NCBI GenBank assembly: GCA_963724365.1
Contig: CAVRUR010000002.1
Location: 1-64,000, forward strand
Reading direction: 5' to 3'
From: JALORV01 sp963724365
GTDB taxonomy: Bacteria > Pseudomonadota > Gammaproteobacteria > Burkholderiales > Burkholderiaceae_F
DNA: 64,000 nucleotides
Part shown: positions 17,772 through 26,371 of the stretch, in pieces
Layout: each line of letters begins with the position of its first letter
How positions within the stretch are numbered: the stretch's first letter is position 1
Translations under genes and position numbers: made by a program
The notes under the pieces: generated by a model
Database searches by the model: none
What the model saw: the letters and a program-made list of their open reading frames with translations, nothing else
Told to the model about the DNA's origin: nothing

Positions 17772-20700
17772 ATGTTTTCTCGCTTCTTCATCGACCGCCC
17801 GATCTTTGCCGCGGTGCTGTCGGTCTTCATCGTCATCGCCGGCCTCGCAGCGATGCGCACCCTGCCGATTGCGCAGTACCCGGAGATCGCGCCGCCGGTC
17901 GTGACGGTGCAGGCCATCTATCCAGGTGCCTCGGCCACCGTGCTCGAACAGACCGTCGCCGCGCCGCTCGAAAACGCGATCAACGGCGTCGAGAACATGC
18001 TCTACATGAGCTCGAACTCCTCGTCCAACGGCGTGGTGCAGATCCAGGTGACGTTCGAGATCGGCACCGACGTGGACCAGGCCGCGCTCAACGTCAACAA
18101 CCGCGTCAAGCAGGCCGAGGCACGGCTGCCGCAGGAAGTGCGCCGACAGGGCGTGACCGTCGAGAAAGGCTCGTCGGCATTCCTGCAGGTGCTGGCGTTC
18201 TACGCGCCGGACGGTCGTTACGACGATCTGTTCACGTCCAATTACGTGACGCTCAACGTGCTCGACCAGTTGAAGCGCCTGCCGGGCACGACCAACGTAC
18301 AGATCTTCGGCGCCAAGGATTACGCGATGCGAATCTGGTTGCGGCCGGATCGACTGGCGCAGTTGCAGATCACCACGGCCGACGTGGTGCGCGCGATCAA
18401 CGAGCAGAACGCGCAGTTCGCCGCCGGCAAGGTGGGCCAGGCGCCGTACGGCGACTCCAAGCAGGAGCTTGTCTACACGATCACGACACGCGGCCGGCTG
18501 GCGGACCCGGCGGAGTTCGAAAACGTTATCGTGCGCAGCAGCCGGGACGGCTCGACGATCCGCGTGCGCGACATCGCACGCGTCGAGCTCGGCTCCAAGG
18601 ACTACGACTTTATCGGCCGCTACAACGGTCGCAGCGCGACGCTGGTGGGCATCTTCCTTCAGCCGGGCGCAAACGCGCTCGAGGTCGCGCAGTCGGTGAA
18701 GGACGCGGTCAATGGCATGGCGGCGAGCTTTCCCGAAGGACTGTCGTACGCCATTCCCTATGACACCACCCGCTTCGTCGAGGTCTCGATCCGCGAAGTG
18801 GTGATCACGCTCGCCGAAGCCATGGTGCTGGTGTTCCTGGTGGTGTTCCTGTTCCTGCAGAGCTGGCGCGCGACGCTGATCCCGATCATCGCGGTGCCGG
18901 TGTCGCTGATCGGCACCTTCGCCGGCCTGCTGATGCTCGGCTACTCGATCAACACACTGACGCTGTTCGGCATGGTGCTGGCGATCGGCATCGTGGTGGA
19001 CGACGCGATCGTCGTGCTCGAAAACGTCGAACGCATCATGCGCGAGGAAAAGCTGCACGCGCGCGAGGCCGCGATCATCGCGATGAAGGAAGTCACCGGC
19101 CCGGTGGTGGCCATCGTGCTGGTGCTGGTGTCGGTGTTCGTGCCGATCGCGTTCCTCGGCGGGCTGACCGGCGAGCTGTACCGGCAGTTCTCGATCACGA
19201 TCTCGATCGCGGTGTCGATCTCGGGCATCGTCGCGCTGACGCTGACGCCGGCGCTGTGCGTGCTGTTGCTGGAAAAGCCGCACGGGGAGCCGCGCGGTTT
19301 CTTCCGCTGGTTCAACCAGTGGTTCGCGCGCGTGACGCTGCGCTACACCGACGGCGTGATCTGGATGATCCGGCGCGGCGCGATCGCGGTTCTGCTGTTC
19401 GGCGGCATGGTGCTGATCGCCGCCGGCCTGTGGCGCGTGACGCCGGGCTCGCTCGTTCCCGACGAGGACCAGGGCTTCTTCATTTCGGCGGTGATCCTGC
19501 CGGACGGCGCCACTCTGCAGCGCACCGACAAGGTCGTGTCGGAGGTGACAGAGATCCTGAAGAGCAATCCCAACAACCTCGACGTCGTCGCGTTCACCGG
19601 TTTCGACTTCCTCGGCGGCGGCTTCCGCAACAACGCGGCGACGATTTTCGTCACGCAGACGCCGTGGGACGAGCGCAAGGTCGGCGTGCACGAACTGGTG
19701 GGCGAGTTCTACGCGAAAACGGGGCACATCAAGGAAGGGCTGGCACTCGCTTTCGCGCCGCCCGCGATCTTCGGTCTCGGCGCCGCCGGCGGCGCGGAGT
19801 TCTACATCCGCAACCGCGGCGAGGGCGGCGCGACAGCGCTGGCGCAGGCGATGGGCGGGCTGCTCGGCCGGCTGCAGCAGGACCCGATGTTCGTGCAGGT
19901 CAACACGCTGTGGAAGCCGAACGTGCCGCAGCTCTTCGTCGACGTCGATCGCGAGAAGGCGAAGTCGCTCGGTGTCTCGCTCGACGACGTATTCAACACG
20001 CTCTCGGCCACGCTCGGCAGCTACTACGTGAACGACTTCAACAAGTACGGCCGCACCTGGCAGGTACTGCTCTCGGCCGAGCCCGAATACCGCAACCGGC
20101 CGGACGACATCGGCGCGATGTGGGTGCGGTCGACGCGCGGCGACATGGTGCCGCTGCGGGCGCTGGCGCGGGTCGAGTACACCTCAGGTCCCGACTCGCT
20201 CGACCGCTACAACAACCTGCAGGCGGTGAAGGTGTTCGCGACCTCGGCTCCGGGGGTCAGCTCGGGGCAGGCGATTGCGCGCATCCAGCAGGTGGCGCGC
20301 GAGACGCTGCCGAAGAACTTCGATGTCGACTTCACCGGCGCGTCGTTCCAGGAGCAGAAGTCCTCGGGCACTTCGGCGCTGGCGCTGGGGCTCGCGGTGG
20401 TCATGGTGTTCCTGATCCTCGCCGCCCAGTACGAGAAGTGGTCGCTGCCGTTCTCGGTTCTGATGGCGCTGCCGTTCGGTACCTTCGGCGCGCTTGCGGC
20501 GGTGTACCTGCGCGGGCTCACCAACGACGTGTACTTCCAGATCGGCCTCGTCACGCTGCTCGGCCTCGCCGCCAAGAACGCGATCCTGATCGTCGAGTAC
20601 GCGTCGTTGAAGGTCGCCGAAGGCTATTCGCCGTCGGCCGCGGCGATCGAGGCGGCGCGCCTGCGGTTCCGGCCGATCGTGATGACGTCGCTGGCGTTCA

Positions 20701-20984
20701 TCCTCGGCGTGGTGCCGCTGGCGTTCTCGACCGGCGCCGGGGCGGGAGCCCGCATCTCGGCCGGCACCGGCGTGATGGGCGGCATGATGGCAGCGACCTT
20801 CCTCGCCATTTTCTTCGTGCCGCTGTTCTTCAAGCTGATCACCGATCGCAAGCTGCGCGAGCCGCGCACCGCGCAGGAGCTGCGCGCCGAGGTCGCGGCC
20901 GGCGAGCGCCACACCGCCGAACTGCACGCGAAGATCGCCGCGGAGCAGGCGGGCACCATTCACCACAAGGGGCTCGAAGGATGA
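17772..20984 (+). CDS. acrB: RND multidrug efflux pump (HAE1 family, AcrB/MexB-like)
   Basis: A 1070-residue inner-membrane proton antiporter that exports hydrophobic drugs. It starts MFSRFFIDRPIFAAVLSVFI as the HAE1 family does. The proton-relay Asp410-Asp411 pair is present in TM4 (AIGIVVDDAIVVLENVERIM). The QTVAAPLENAINGVENMLYMSS porter motif and GTSALALGLAVVMVFLILAAQYEKWSLPFSV are typical, and TM10 Lys is kept in LLGLAAKNAILIVEYA. The stop overlaps the next start by ATGA, implying translational coupling. Substrates are unknown; the TetR/AcrR-like repressor suggests solvents, dyes or antibiotics. Confidence 0.96.
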   Translation: MFSRFFIDRPIFAAVLSVFIVIAGLAAMRTLPIAQYPEIAPPVVTVQAIYPGASATVLEQTVAAPLENAINGVENMLYMSSNSSSNGVVQIQVTFEIGTDVDQAALNVNNRVKQAEARLPQEVRRQGVTVEKGSSAFLQVLAFYAPDGRYDDLFTSNYVTLNVLDQLKRLPGTTNVQIFGAKDYAMRIWLRPDRLAQLQITTADVVRAINEQNAQFAAGKVGQAPYGDSKQELVYTITTRGRLADPAEFENVIVRSSRDGSTIRVRDIARVELGSKDYDFIGRYNGRSATLVGIFLQPGANALEVAQSVKDAVNGMAASFPEGLSYAIPYDTTRFVEVSIREVVITLAEAMVLVFLVVFLFLQSWRATLIPIIAVPVSLIGTFAGLLMLGYSINTLTLFGMVLAIGIVVDDAIVVLENVERIMREEKLHAREAAIIAMKEVTGPVVAIVLVLVSVFVPIAFLGGLTGELYRQFSITISIAVSISGIVALTLTPALCVLLLEKPHGEPRGFFRWFNQWFARVTLRYTDGVIWMIRRGAIAVLLFGGMVLIAAGLWRVTPGSLVPDEDQGFFISAVILPDGATLQRTDKVVSEVTEILKSNPNNLDVVAFTGFDFLGGGFRNNAATIFVTQTPWDERKVGVHELVGEFYAKTGHIKEGLALAFAPPAIFGLGAAGGAEFYIRNRGEGGATALAQAMGGLLGRLQQDPMFVQVNTLWKPNVPQLFVDVDREKAKSLGVSLDDVFNTLSATLGSYYVNDFNKYGRTWQVLLSAEPEYRNRPDDIGAMWVRSTRGDMVPLRALARVEYTSGPDSLDRYNNLQAVKVFATSAPGVSSGQAIARIQQVARETLPKNFDVDFTGASFQEQKSSGTSALALGLAVVMVFLILAAQYEKWSLPFSVLMALPFGTFGALAAVYLRGLTNDVYFQIGLVTLLGLAAKNAILIVEYASLKVAEGYSPSAAAIEAARLRFRPIVMTSLAFILGVVPLAFSTGAGAGARISAGTGVMGGMMAATFLAIFFVPLFFKLITDRKLREPRTAQELRAEVAAGERHTAELHAKIAAEQAGTIHHKGLEG

Positions 20985-22387
20985 AAGCACCCACGAGACT
21001 TTTCGCCGCTCCGCTGATCGCGCTGCTGGCGGCCTGTTCAACGATCGACTCGACGCCGCCCCGGGTCGATCTGCCGCCGCTGACGGTGGAGTCGATACCG
21101 GGCATCGAACGCTGGTGGACGCAGTTCCGCGATCCGCAGCTCGATGCGCTGATCGACGAGACACTAGCCGCCAACCTCGACCTGGCGATCGCGGTCGCCC
21201 GCATCGGGGAGGCGCGCGCCAATCTGACGATCGTGCGCTCATCCCTGTATCCGGCGGTCGACGCCTACGGCACCGCCGATCGCTCGCGGCGCAGCGATGC
21301 GACGGCGAATCGCTTTCCAGGCCCGATGGTCAGCAACGACTTCGGCGCGGGACTGCGCGCGTCCTATGAGGTGGACCTGTGGGGCAAGCTTTCGTCCGGT
21401 GCGAATGCAGCGGCTTCGACGCTGCTGGCGACGCGCTATAACGCCGAGACCGTGCGCACGGTGCTCGCCGCCCAGGTGGCGACGACGTACTTCACGCTGC
21501 TGGCGCTCGATGCGGAGCTCACGATCTCGCGCGACACGCTCGCCACGCGCATCGAGAGCGTGAAGCTGCAGAAGATGCGCTACGACGCCGGGCTGATCGG
21601 CGAATACGACCTGCGGCTCGCTGAGGGCGAACGCGCGGCGGTCGCGGCATCGATTCCGCCGCTGCAGCGCGCGATCGCGCAGACCGAGGCCGCGCTCGCA
21701 GTGCTCGCCGGACGCAATGCGCGCGCGGTGTTCACGCCGGTGATCGCGCGCGGCTCCGACCTGCAGACGATGAAGTCGCCGGAGGTGCCGGTGGGGCTAC
21801 CGTCGGACATCCTCGCGCGCCGCCCCGATGTGCAGCAGTCGGAAGCGCAACTCGCCGCCGCGAGCGCACGCATCGCCGAGGCGCGCGCGCAGTACTTCCC
21901 GGCACTGCTGCTCACAGGCCTGTACGGCAGCGAAAGCGCAGAACTTTCGGACCTGTTCTCCGGGCCGGCGCTGGTGTGGTCCCTGGCGGGCAGCCTGGTG
22001 CAGCCAATCTTCAACGCAGGGCGCATCTCGGCGCAGGTCGATGCCGCGACCGCGCGGCGCGAGCAGGTCGAAGTGTTGTATGTGCAGACGGTGCAGTCGG
22101 CGTTCCGCGACGCGCACAACGCGCTGATCGCGCATCGCAGTTCACGCGAGAGTTATGTGCTGCAGGAGGAGCGGGCCGAACAGTTCGCGCGGGCGCTGAC
22201 GCTTGCCGATGCGCGCTATCGCAGCGGCTACGTCAGCTTCATCGATGTGCTCGACACGCAGCGCAACCTGCTGGAAGCCCAGCGCCAGCGCGTGCTCGCG
22301 CTGCGCGAGCGGCAGGTGGCGCTGGTCGATCTGTACAAGGCTCTCGGAGGCGGCTGGTCGCCCGAGCAGTTCGCGATCGCGCAGTGA
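20981..22387 (+). CDS. NodT/OprM-family outer-membrane efflux lipoprotein
   Basis: A 468-residue outer-membrane factor with lipobox LAAC near residue 19, followed by the family's WWTQFRDPQLDALIDETLAANLDLAIAVARI. It has two TolC-type repeats, the second with LPSDILARRPDVQQSEAQLAAASARIAEARAQYFPAL and QPIFNAGRISAQVDAATARREQ. The C-terminal helix AQRQRVLALRERQVALVDLYKALGGGW is diagnostic. The first codon overlaps the pump's stop (ATGA), so it is the third gene of the operon and forms the exit duct of the tripartite pump. The gene converges with the LysR gene after a 38-bp gap containing a short hairpin (22409-22423) with no T-run. Confidence 0.95.
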   Translation: MKAPTRLFAAPLIALLAACSTIDSTPPRVDLPPLTVESIPGIERWWTQFRDPQLDALIDETLAANLDLAIAVARIGEARANLTIVRSSLYPAVDAYGTADRSRRSDATANRFPGPMVSNDFGAGLRASYEVDLWGKLSSGANAAASTLLATRYNAETVRTVLAAQVATTYFTLLALDAELTISRDTLATRIESVKLQKMRYDAGLIGEYDLRLAEGERAAVAASIPPLQRAIAQTEAALAVLAGRNARAVFTPVIARGSDLQTMKSPEVPVGLPSDILARRPDVQQSEAQLAAASARIAEARAQYFPALLLTGLYGSESAELSDLFSGPALVWSLAGSLVQPIFNAGRISAQVDAATARREQVEVLYVQTVQSAFRDAHNALIAHRSSRESYVLQEERAEQFARALTLADARYRSGYVSFIDVLDTQRNLLEAQRQRVLALRERQVALVDLYKALGGGWSPEQFAIAQ

Positions 22388-22425
22388 CAGCGCCCGCGGG
22401 ATCTCGCAGCAGGCGAAGCCTGCGG

Positions 22426-23343
22426 TCAGGCCGCAGCCGCTCGGGGCTGGCTGGCAAGCTCACCCAGATTCCAGGTCTCTCTAACCAACGTGAGCAGCGC
22501 GGCGAGCGCGGGCTCCTCGATGCGTGCGGCGGGACACACGAACCAGAGCGTGGTCTCGATCGCGGCGCCGGGCCAGATCACCAGATCGCCGTCGGCCGCA
22601 CGGGCGCGTGCGACTTCGTCGCGCACCAGCGCAACGCCGAGGCCCGATGAGATGAGGTTCGTGATAACGGTTTCGTCGTCGGCCAGCACAGCCGGCTCCG
22701 GCACCTCGAGCCCGTGAGCGGCGAACAGCTGCGCGACGAGGTGCGTGTGTGTGCTCAGTGTCGGAGTCCGGATCCACGGCATGGCCGCGATGTCGGGCCA
22801 GCGCGCATCGAGCACGCGGGCGCCCCAGGCGGCCGGGGCGGCCACGCGATAAATCAACTGGCGCAGCGGCAGTGCGTGCAGCGGCGCCGCCGGCACGTCA
22901 CCGAAGTAGAAGCTTGCGTCGAGCCGGCCATCGCGCACGCTTTCGAGCGCGGTCCCGGACATGGCCTGATGCAGTTCGAGACGCAGCAGCGGGAATCGCT
23001 GCACTGTGGCCGAGAGTACGGCGCCCAACCGGTTGTCGACTGGATCGGCCACCGTGCCGACATGCAGCAGCCCGGTGACTTCCGTGTGCATCTGCTGCGC
23101 GGCGCGCTTGACGCCTTCGGCGGCACTGAGCACTTTCTGTGCGTGCGCCAGCAGTTGCCGCCCGGGCTCGGTCAGCACCATGCCCGTGGCCGCACGCTCG
23201 AACAGGCGAACGTCGAGTTCCTGCTCCAGTGCCTTGATATGGCCGCTGACGGCCGGTTGGCTCAGGTGCAGGCGCTCCGCGGCCCGTGTCAGGTGGCCTT
23301 CCTCGGCCACGGCAGCAAACGTCCGTAGTTGGTATAGCTCCAT
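22426..23343 (-). CDS. LysR-family transcriptional regulator
   Basis: A 305-residue regulator. The start ATG at 23343 (MELYQLRTFAAVAEEGHLTRAAERLHLSQPAVSGHIKALE) is preceded by GGGAG at 8 nt; the open frame upstream is not coding. The winged helix-turn-helix occupies residues 1-60 and the periplasmic-binding-like effector domain the rest (LRLELHQAMSGTALESVRDGRLDASFYFG and SSGLGVALVRDEVARA). The target is not evident: it is convergent with the efflux operon and divergent from a small DUF3563-like gene. The inducer is unknown. Confidence 0.93.
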   Translation of the reverse strand: MELYQLRTFAAVAEEGHLTRAAERLHLSQPAVSGHIKALEQELDVRLFERAATGMVLTEPGRQLLAHAQKVLSAAEGVKRAAQQMHTEVTGLLHVGTVADPVDNRLGAVLSATVQRFPLLRLELHQAMSGTALESVRDGRLDASFYFGDVPAAPLHALPLRQLIYRVAAPAAWGARVLDARWPDIAAMPWIRTPTLSTHTHLVAQLFAAHGLEVPEPAVLADDETVITNLISSGLGVALVRDEVARARAADGDLVIWPGAAIETTLWFVCPAARIEEPALAALLTLVRETWNLGELASQPRAAAA

Positions 23344-23519
23344 ACGGCACACTCCCAAATGCAGCCTAATAGGTATCTTGCACTGCCGCAATACCGTAAC
23401 ACCTCCAATCGCGGCATCTGATGCTAATTATTTGAATTTACGATTGTATTTTTGCTGACAATGCCCCGATTATGGGTTGTGCGAAGCAGCAATTCGCCCC
23501 TCACCGATTGGAGCTGCTC

Positions 23520-23894
23520 ATGTCCGTACTGACCCGATTGTTTCCGTGGCCACCGGGCTTCCTGCCCCGGCGAGCCTCCGCTGCCTCCTTTTCCGTCGCC
23601 CCGCGGGCCGAAAACCCAGGCCTGGCCGAAACGCCCGCGACCGCTGTCGTCGCCAACGCAATCGTCGCCAAACCCGAGGCCAAACCTGCCACCGGACCGT
23701 GTTCACTGGAGGAGCGCCGCGCCCATGCGTTGCGCACCATGTTCCCCATGCTCTTCAGCATGTACGCGCGTCGCTCGGACCTGTGGCGGGCCATTGCGAT
23801 CGAGCGCTACCTGGCACAGGCGTCGAACATCGCCGATCTCGAACAGCGCATCCATGAGGTTCAGCGCCAGCGGCATTTCTCATGGAGCGAGTGA
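23520..23894 (+). CDS. DUF3563-like protein with long N-terminal extension
   Basis: A 124-residue protein. The start ATG at 23520 follows GGAG at 8 nt. The first 70 residues are Pro/Ala-rich and low in structure. The last 50 match the small DUF3563 family pattern of basic helices ending in D-L-E-Q-R-I-x-x-V (WRAIAIERYLAQASNIADLEQRIHEVQRQRHFSW). These proteins are common in Burkholderiales and have no known role. The AT-rich stretch 23425-23462 just upstream probably holds the promoter, facing the LysR gene. A second, shorter member follows at 24132. Confidence 0.65.
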   Translation: MSVLTRLFPWPPGFLPRRASAASFSVAPRAENPGLAETPATAVVANAIVAKPEAKPATGPCSLEERRAHALRTMFPMLFSMYARRSDLWRAIAIERYLAQASNIADLEQRIHEVQRQRHFSWSE

Positions 23895-24131
23895 AGCACG
23901 CCGTGCGCAGCCTTGACGATTCGCAATCGTCCGCCGCATTAGGCGGTCGGCCTAGCGGACGCTGCTCACGCGTGACGCTTGAGAGCAACACAAGGCCTTC
24001 CGCAGACTGCGGTTGATTGCGAAAGGCGATGCCGCGCATCTGCAATCTCGATTTTCAATTCGATGGCGATCGGCTCATGATGAATTCGTTGCAGAACACC
24101 GATCCTCGCCGACGCGAGTGAAAGGATGATG

Positions 24132-24320
24132 ATGGAAAAGAGTCTTGGACTTACGAAGCAGCAGAACCCGCTGACACGTTTCATCGAGTGGCTGACCGAG
24201 TCATTCGAACGTGCGCAGATGCGCGATCACGACCGCTATGTCGCCGCGGCCGGCAATCCGCGCGAGGTTTCGCAGCGCCTGCACAGGATTGAACAGGGCG
24301 AGGAAAGCTTCCACGCCTGA
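24132..24320 (+). CDS. small DUF3563-like protein
   Basis: A 62-residue protein: MEKSLGLTKQQNPLTRFIEW..., with a basic amphipathic helix and the closing RYVAAAGNPREVSQRLHRIEQGE that resembles the DUF3563 end motif. Three ATG codons are in tandem (24126, 24129, 24132); the third has AAAGG at the best spacing and is preferred. A clear terminator at 24376-24406 follows, which supports a real transcript. Function unknown. Confidence 0.65.
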   Translation: MEKSLGLTKQQNPLTRFIEWLTESFERAQMRDHDRYVAAAGNPREVSQRLHRIEQGEESFHA

Positions 24321-24375
24321 ACACGGTTGTCTCCTTGGCGCGTCCGCGTCTGTCTCCCTTGTACGCGCCCCTCCC

Positions 24376-24406
24376 ACCGACACGGTTCACCGTGTCGGTT
24401 TTTTTT
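24376..24406 (+). terminator. Rho-independent terminator of the DUF3563-like gene
   Basis: A 10-bp perfect stem (ACCGACACGG and CCGTGTCGGT, loop TTCA) is followed by eight T residues. It lies 55 bp after the small gene's stop and right at the end of the convergent BON gene. Confidence 0.93.
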
Positions 24407-24408
24407 GC

Positions 24409-24987
24409 CTAGCGTGAGCCTGCACGCCAGGCCGGGTCCACGGTCCAGCGCGGCGCACGTCGGGTTCCGACGATCAGCTGATCGAACACTCCGTCGACGC
24501 CGTCCGTCTTCCGCACGCGTTCGATCAGGACATGACGGACCCGTGTCGAGTCGACACAGCCCTGCAGCGTGATGTAGCGGCGCTCGGTCGTGATCCAGAC
24601 GCTGGAGCGCGCAGCGAGTGGCTCAGTGCGGATCAAATTCAGCACCCTTGCCTGAATCTCCGGGTCGCGGCGATAGACGTTGCTGTCCTCGCATTTCTTC
24701 GCCAGCCAGCACGACGTGCCGCGCTCGATGCGGCCGTGCGCCTGCTGACGCATCTCGTCCGCGGTAATCAGCGGGCCTTCGGGCCGCGGACAGCCGGCGG
24801 CTCCCGCGACCGCCTGGTCGAACGGCGTGTCGAACCAGTTGCGACGCTCCGCTGCCGCCACCGGAGGACCTGCTGCGAGCCACGCCAGCGCGAGGGCCGT
24901 GCAGGCGACACTCCTCCAAAATGAAGGTGGCCACACGGAACGTACCGCCGTGTGCACGCGCGAGGTAGTCTTTCGACCGGACTGCAT
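24409..24987 (-). CDS. exported BON-domain protein
   Basis: A 192-residue protein. The start ATG at 24987 gives an N-terminal basic region and a hydrophobic signal (SVACTALALAWLAAG then AAAERR); the open frame upstream is antisense to dedA and is rejected. The C-terminal half is a BON domain (IQARVLNLIRTEPLAARSSVWITTERRYITLQGCVDSTRVRHVLIERVRKTDGVDGVFDQLIVG), a phospholipid-binding fold of OsmY-like proteins. The central part has four Cys, including ...TSCWLAKKCEDSN, which could form disulfides. It is probably periplasmic. It is divergent from dedA with 37 bp between starts. Confidence 0.85.
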   Translation of the reverse strand: MQSGRKTTSRVHTAVRSVWPPSFWRSVACTALALAWLAAGPPVAAAERRNWFDTPFDQAVAGAAGCPRPEGPLITADEMRQQAHGRIERGTSCWLAKKCEDSNVYRRDPEIQARVLNLIRTEPLAARSSVWITTERRYITLQGCVDSTRVRHVLIERVRKTDGVDGVFDQLIVGTRRAPRWTVDPAWRAGSR

Positions 24988-25024
24988 GCGGCCATTCTGC
25001 GCGAGCCGCGGGCAAAGAGAACAC

Positions 25025-25594
25025 ATGGACTTCCCCTCGCTCATCCAGCAATACGGCCTGGTCGCCATCGTGGTCGGTGCCTTCCTCGAAGGCGAGACCA
25101 TCGTGCTGCTTGCCGGTGCGGCTGCGCACCTGGGACTGCTGGACTTGAGGGCCGTCGTCGGCGCCGCCGCTCTCGGCGCGTTCGCGGGCGACAATTTCTT
25201 CTTCTTCATGGGCCGACGCTATGGTCCGAACGTCACCCAGCGCTATGCATGGATGGCAGCGGCGGTCCCGCGAGTCGACCGGATGCTGTCTCGCTGGCGC
25301 TGGGGCGCCGTGGTCGCCCTGCGCTTCATGTACGGCCTGCGCATGGCGGGGCCGATGCTGATTGGAGCTGGCACCATGCCGGCCCCTGAATTCGTTGCGG
25401 CCAACGCGCTCGGCGCGTTGCTGTGGGCGGTGCTGATCGGCGGTATCGGCTTCGTCGGCGGCCAGGCAGTGGAGGCCTTGCTCGGCGACATCGCCCACGC
25501 CGAGAAGATTGTGCTCGCGGTGGCGCTGGCCGTCGGCGTATTGGCCATCGCCATTCGCAGCCTGCTGCGACGACGGTCTGCCCCGAAGTCCTGA
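25025..25594 (+). CDS. DedA-family membrane protein
   Basis: A 189-residue integral membrane protein of the DedA/VTT family, known as lipid-carrier (undecaprenyl phosphate or phosphatidylethanolamine) flippases. Typical signs: FLEGETIVLLAGAAAHLG near the N-terminus (the conserved E in F-x-E), GDNFFFFMGRRYG, then RFMYGLRMAGPMLIGAGTM, where RF-x-x-G-x-R is the family motif, and hydrophobic ends. The start ATG at 25025 is supported by GGCAAAGAGA upstream. It is 69 bp from the response regulator gene on the same strand. Confidence 0.92.
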   Translation: MDFPSLIQQYGLVAIVVGAFLEGETIVLLAGAAAHLGLLDLRAVVGAAALGAFAGDNFFFFMGRRYGPNVTQRYAWMAAAVPRVDRMLSRWRWGAVVALRFMYGLRMAGPMLIGAGTMPAPEFVAANALGALLWAVLIGGIGFVGGQAVEALLGDIAHAEKIVLAVALAVGVLAIAIRSLLRRRSAPKS

Positions 25595-25663
25595 AGCGGT
25601 GCCCCCTGCAGCGACGCGCTATCGTTGCGGTCACTTCACTTCCCGTGCCTTCGACCCGGCGTC

Positions 25664-26323
25664 ATGCGCATCCTGCTCGTTGAAGACGACCCGATGATCG
25701 GCGAGAGCGTTGCCGACGGCCTCAAGTCCGAGGGCTACGCCGTCGACTGGGTCCGCGACGGGAAGGAAGCCGAGCTCGCCGTCGCAGCGTCGCCGTATTC
25801 ACTCGTGATCCTCGACCTCGGGCTGCCGCGGCGCGACGGTATCGATGTGCTGAAGAGCATCCGCGAGCGACGCCTCGGCGTTCCGGTGCTGGTGATGACG
25901 GCGCGCGACACCGTGCGCGACCGGATCAAGGGCCTCGACGCCGGTGCAGACGATTACCTGATCAAGCCATTCGATCTCGACGAGCTGACCGCACGCGCGC
26001 GCGCATTGATCCGCCGGGCCGCGGGACGCGCGGAGCCGTTGATCGAACGCGGTGCGCTGGCGATCAATCCCGCGACGCGCGAGGTGAGCTGGCGCGGCGA
26101 ACCCGTGGCACTGTCCGCGCGCGAGTACGCCTTGCTGGCGGCCCTGGCCGAACGCGCCGGGCTGGTGCTGTCACGTTCGCAGCTGGAAGAAAAGCTCTAC
26201 GGCTGGAACGAAGCGGTGGGCAGCAACGCGGTCGAGGTCCACATCCACAACGTGCGCAAGAAACTCGGCGACGGCGTCATCCGCAATGTGCGCGGGATGG
26301 GCTACACGCTCGCGACCGAATGA
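25664..26323 (+). CDS. OmpR-family response regulator (QseB/PmrA-like)
   Basis: A 219-residue regulator with a receiver domain (acidic pair Asp8-Asp9, phosphoacceptor Asp51 in LVILDLGLPRRDG, Lys101 in DYLIKPFDLDELTARARAL) and a winged-helix DNA-binding domain (LSAREYALLAALAERAGLVLSRSQLEEKLYGWNEAVGSNAVEVHIHNVRKKL). The SN-AVEVHIHNVRKKLG signature is typical of the QseB/TctD/PmrA branch. It is 48 bp upstream of its sensor kinase. Three tandem CTTAAG-type boxes further down (27862-28116) match the site recognised by this branch, so degP and possibly a small RNA are candidate targets. Confidence 0.93.
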   Translation: MRILLVEDDPMIGESVADGLKSEGYAVDWVRDGKEAELAVAASPYSLVILDLGLPRRDGIDVLKSIRERRLGVPVLVMTARDTVRDRIKGLDAGADDYLIKPFDLDELTARARALIRRAAGRAEPLIERGALAINPATREVSWRGEPVALSAREYALLAALAERAGLVLSRSQLEEKLYGWNEAVGSNAVEVHIHNVRKKLGDGVIRNVRGMGYTLATE

Positions 26324-26371
26324 GCCGCGGCCGCGTCTCGTCGTTCCGACCGCACTCGTGAGGTCAAGCAC

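Noticed and set aside
17052..19727. Long minus-strand open frame (891 codons) opposite the RND pump
   Set aside because: Antisense shadow of a highly GC-biased gene; rich in His/Arg/Asp with no motif or start signal.
19256..20980. Open frame that reads through the pump gene into the outer-membrane gene
   Set aside because: Same frame as the outer-membrane gene only from 20981; the upstream part overlaps the pump gene out of frame.
22409..22423. Short GCAGGC-GAA-GCCTGC hairpin between convergent outer-membrane and LysR genes
   Set aside because: Only 6 bp and no T-run, so not called as a terminator.
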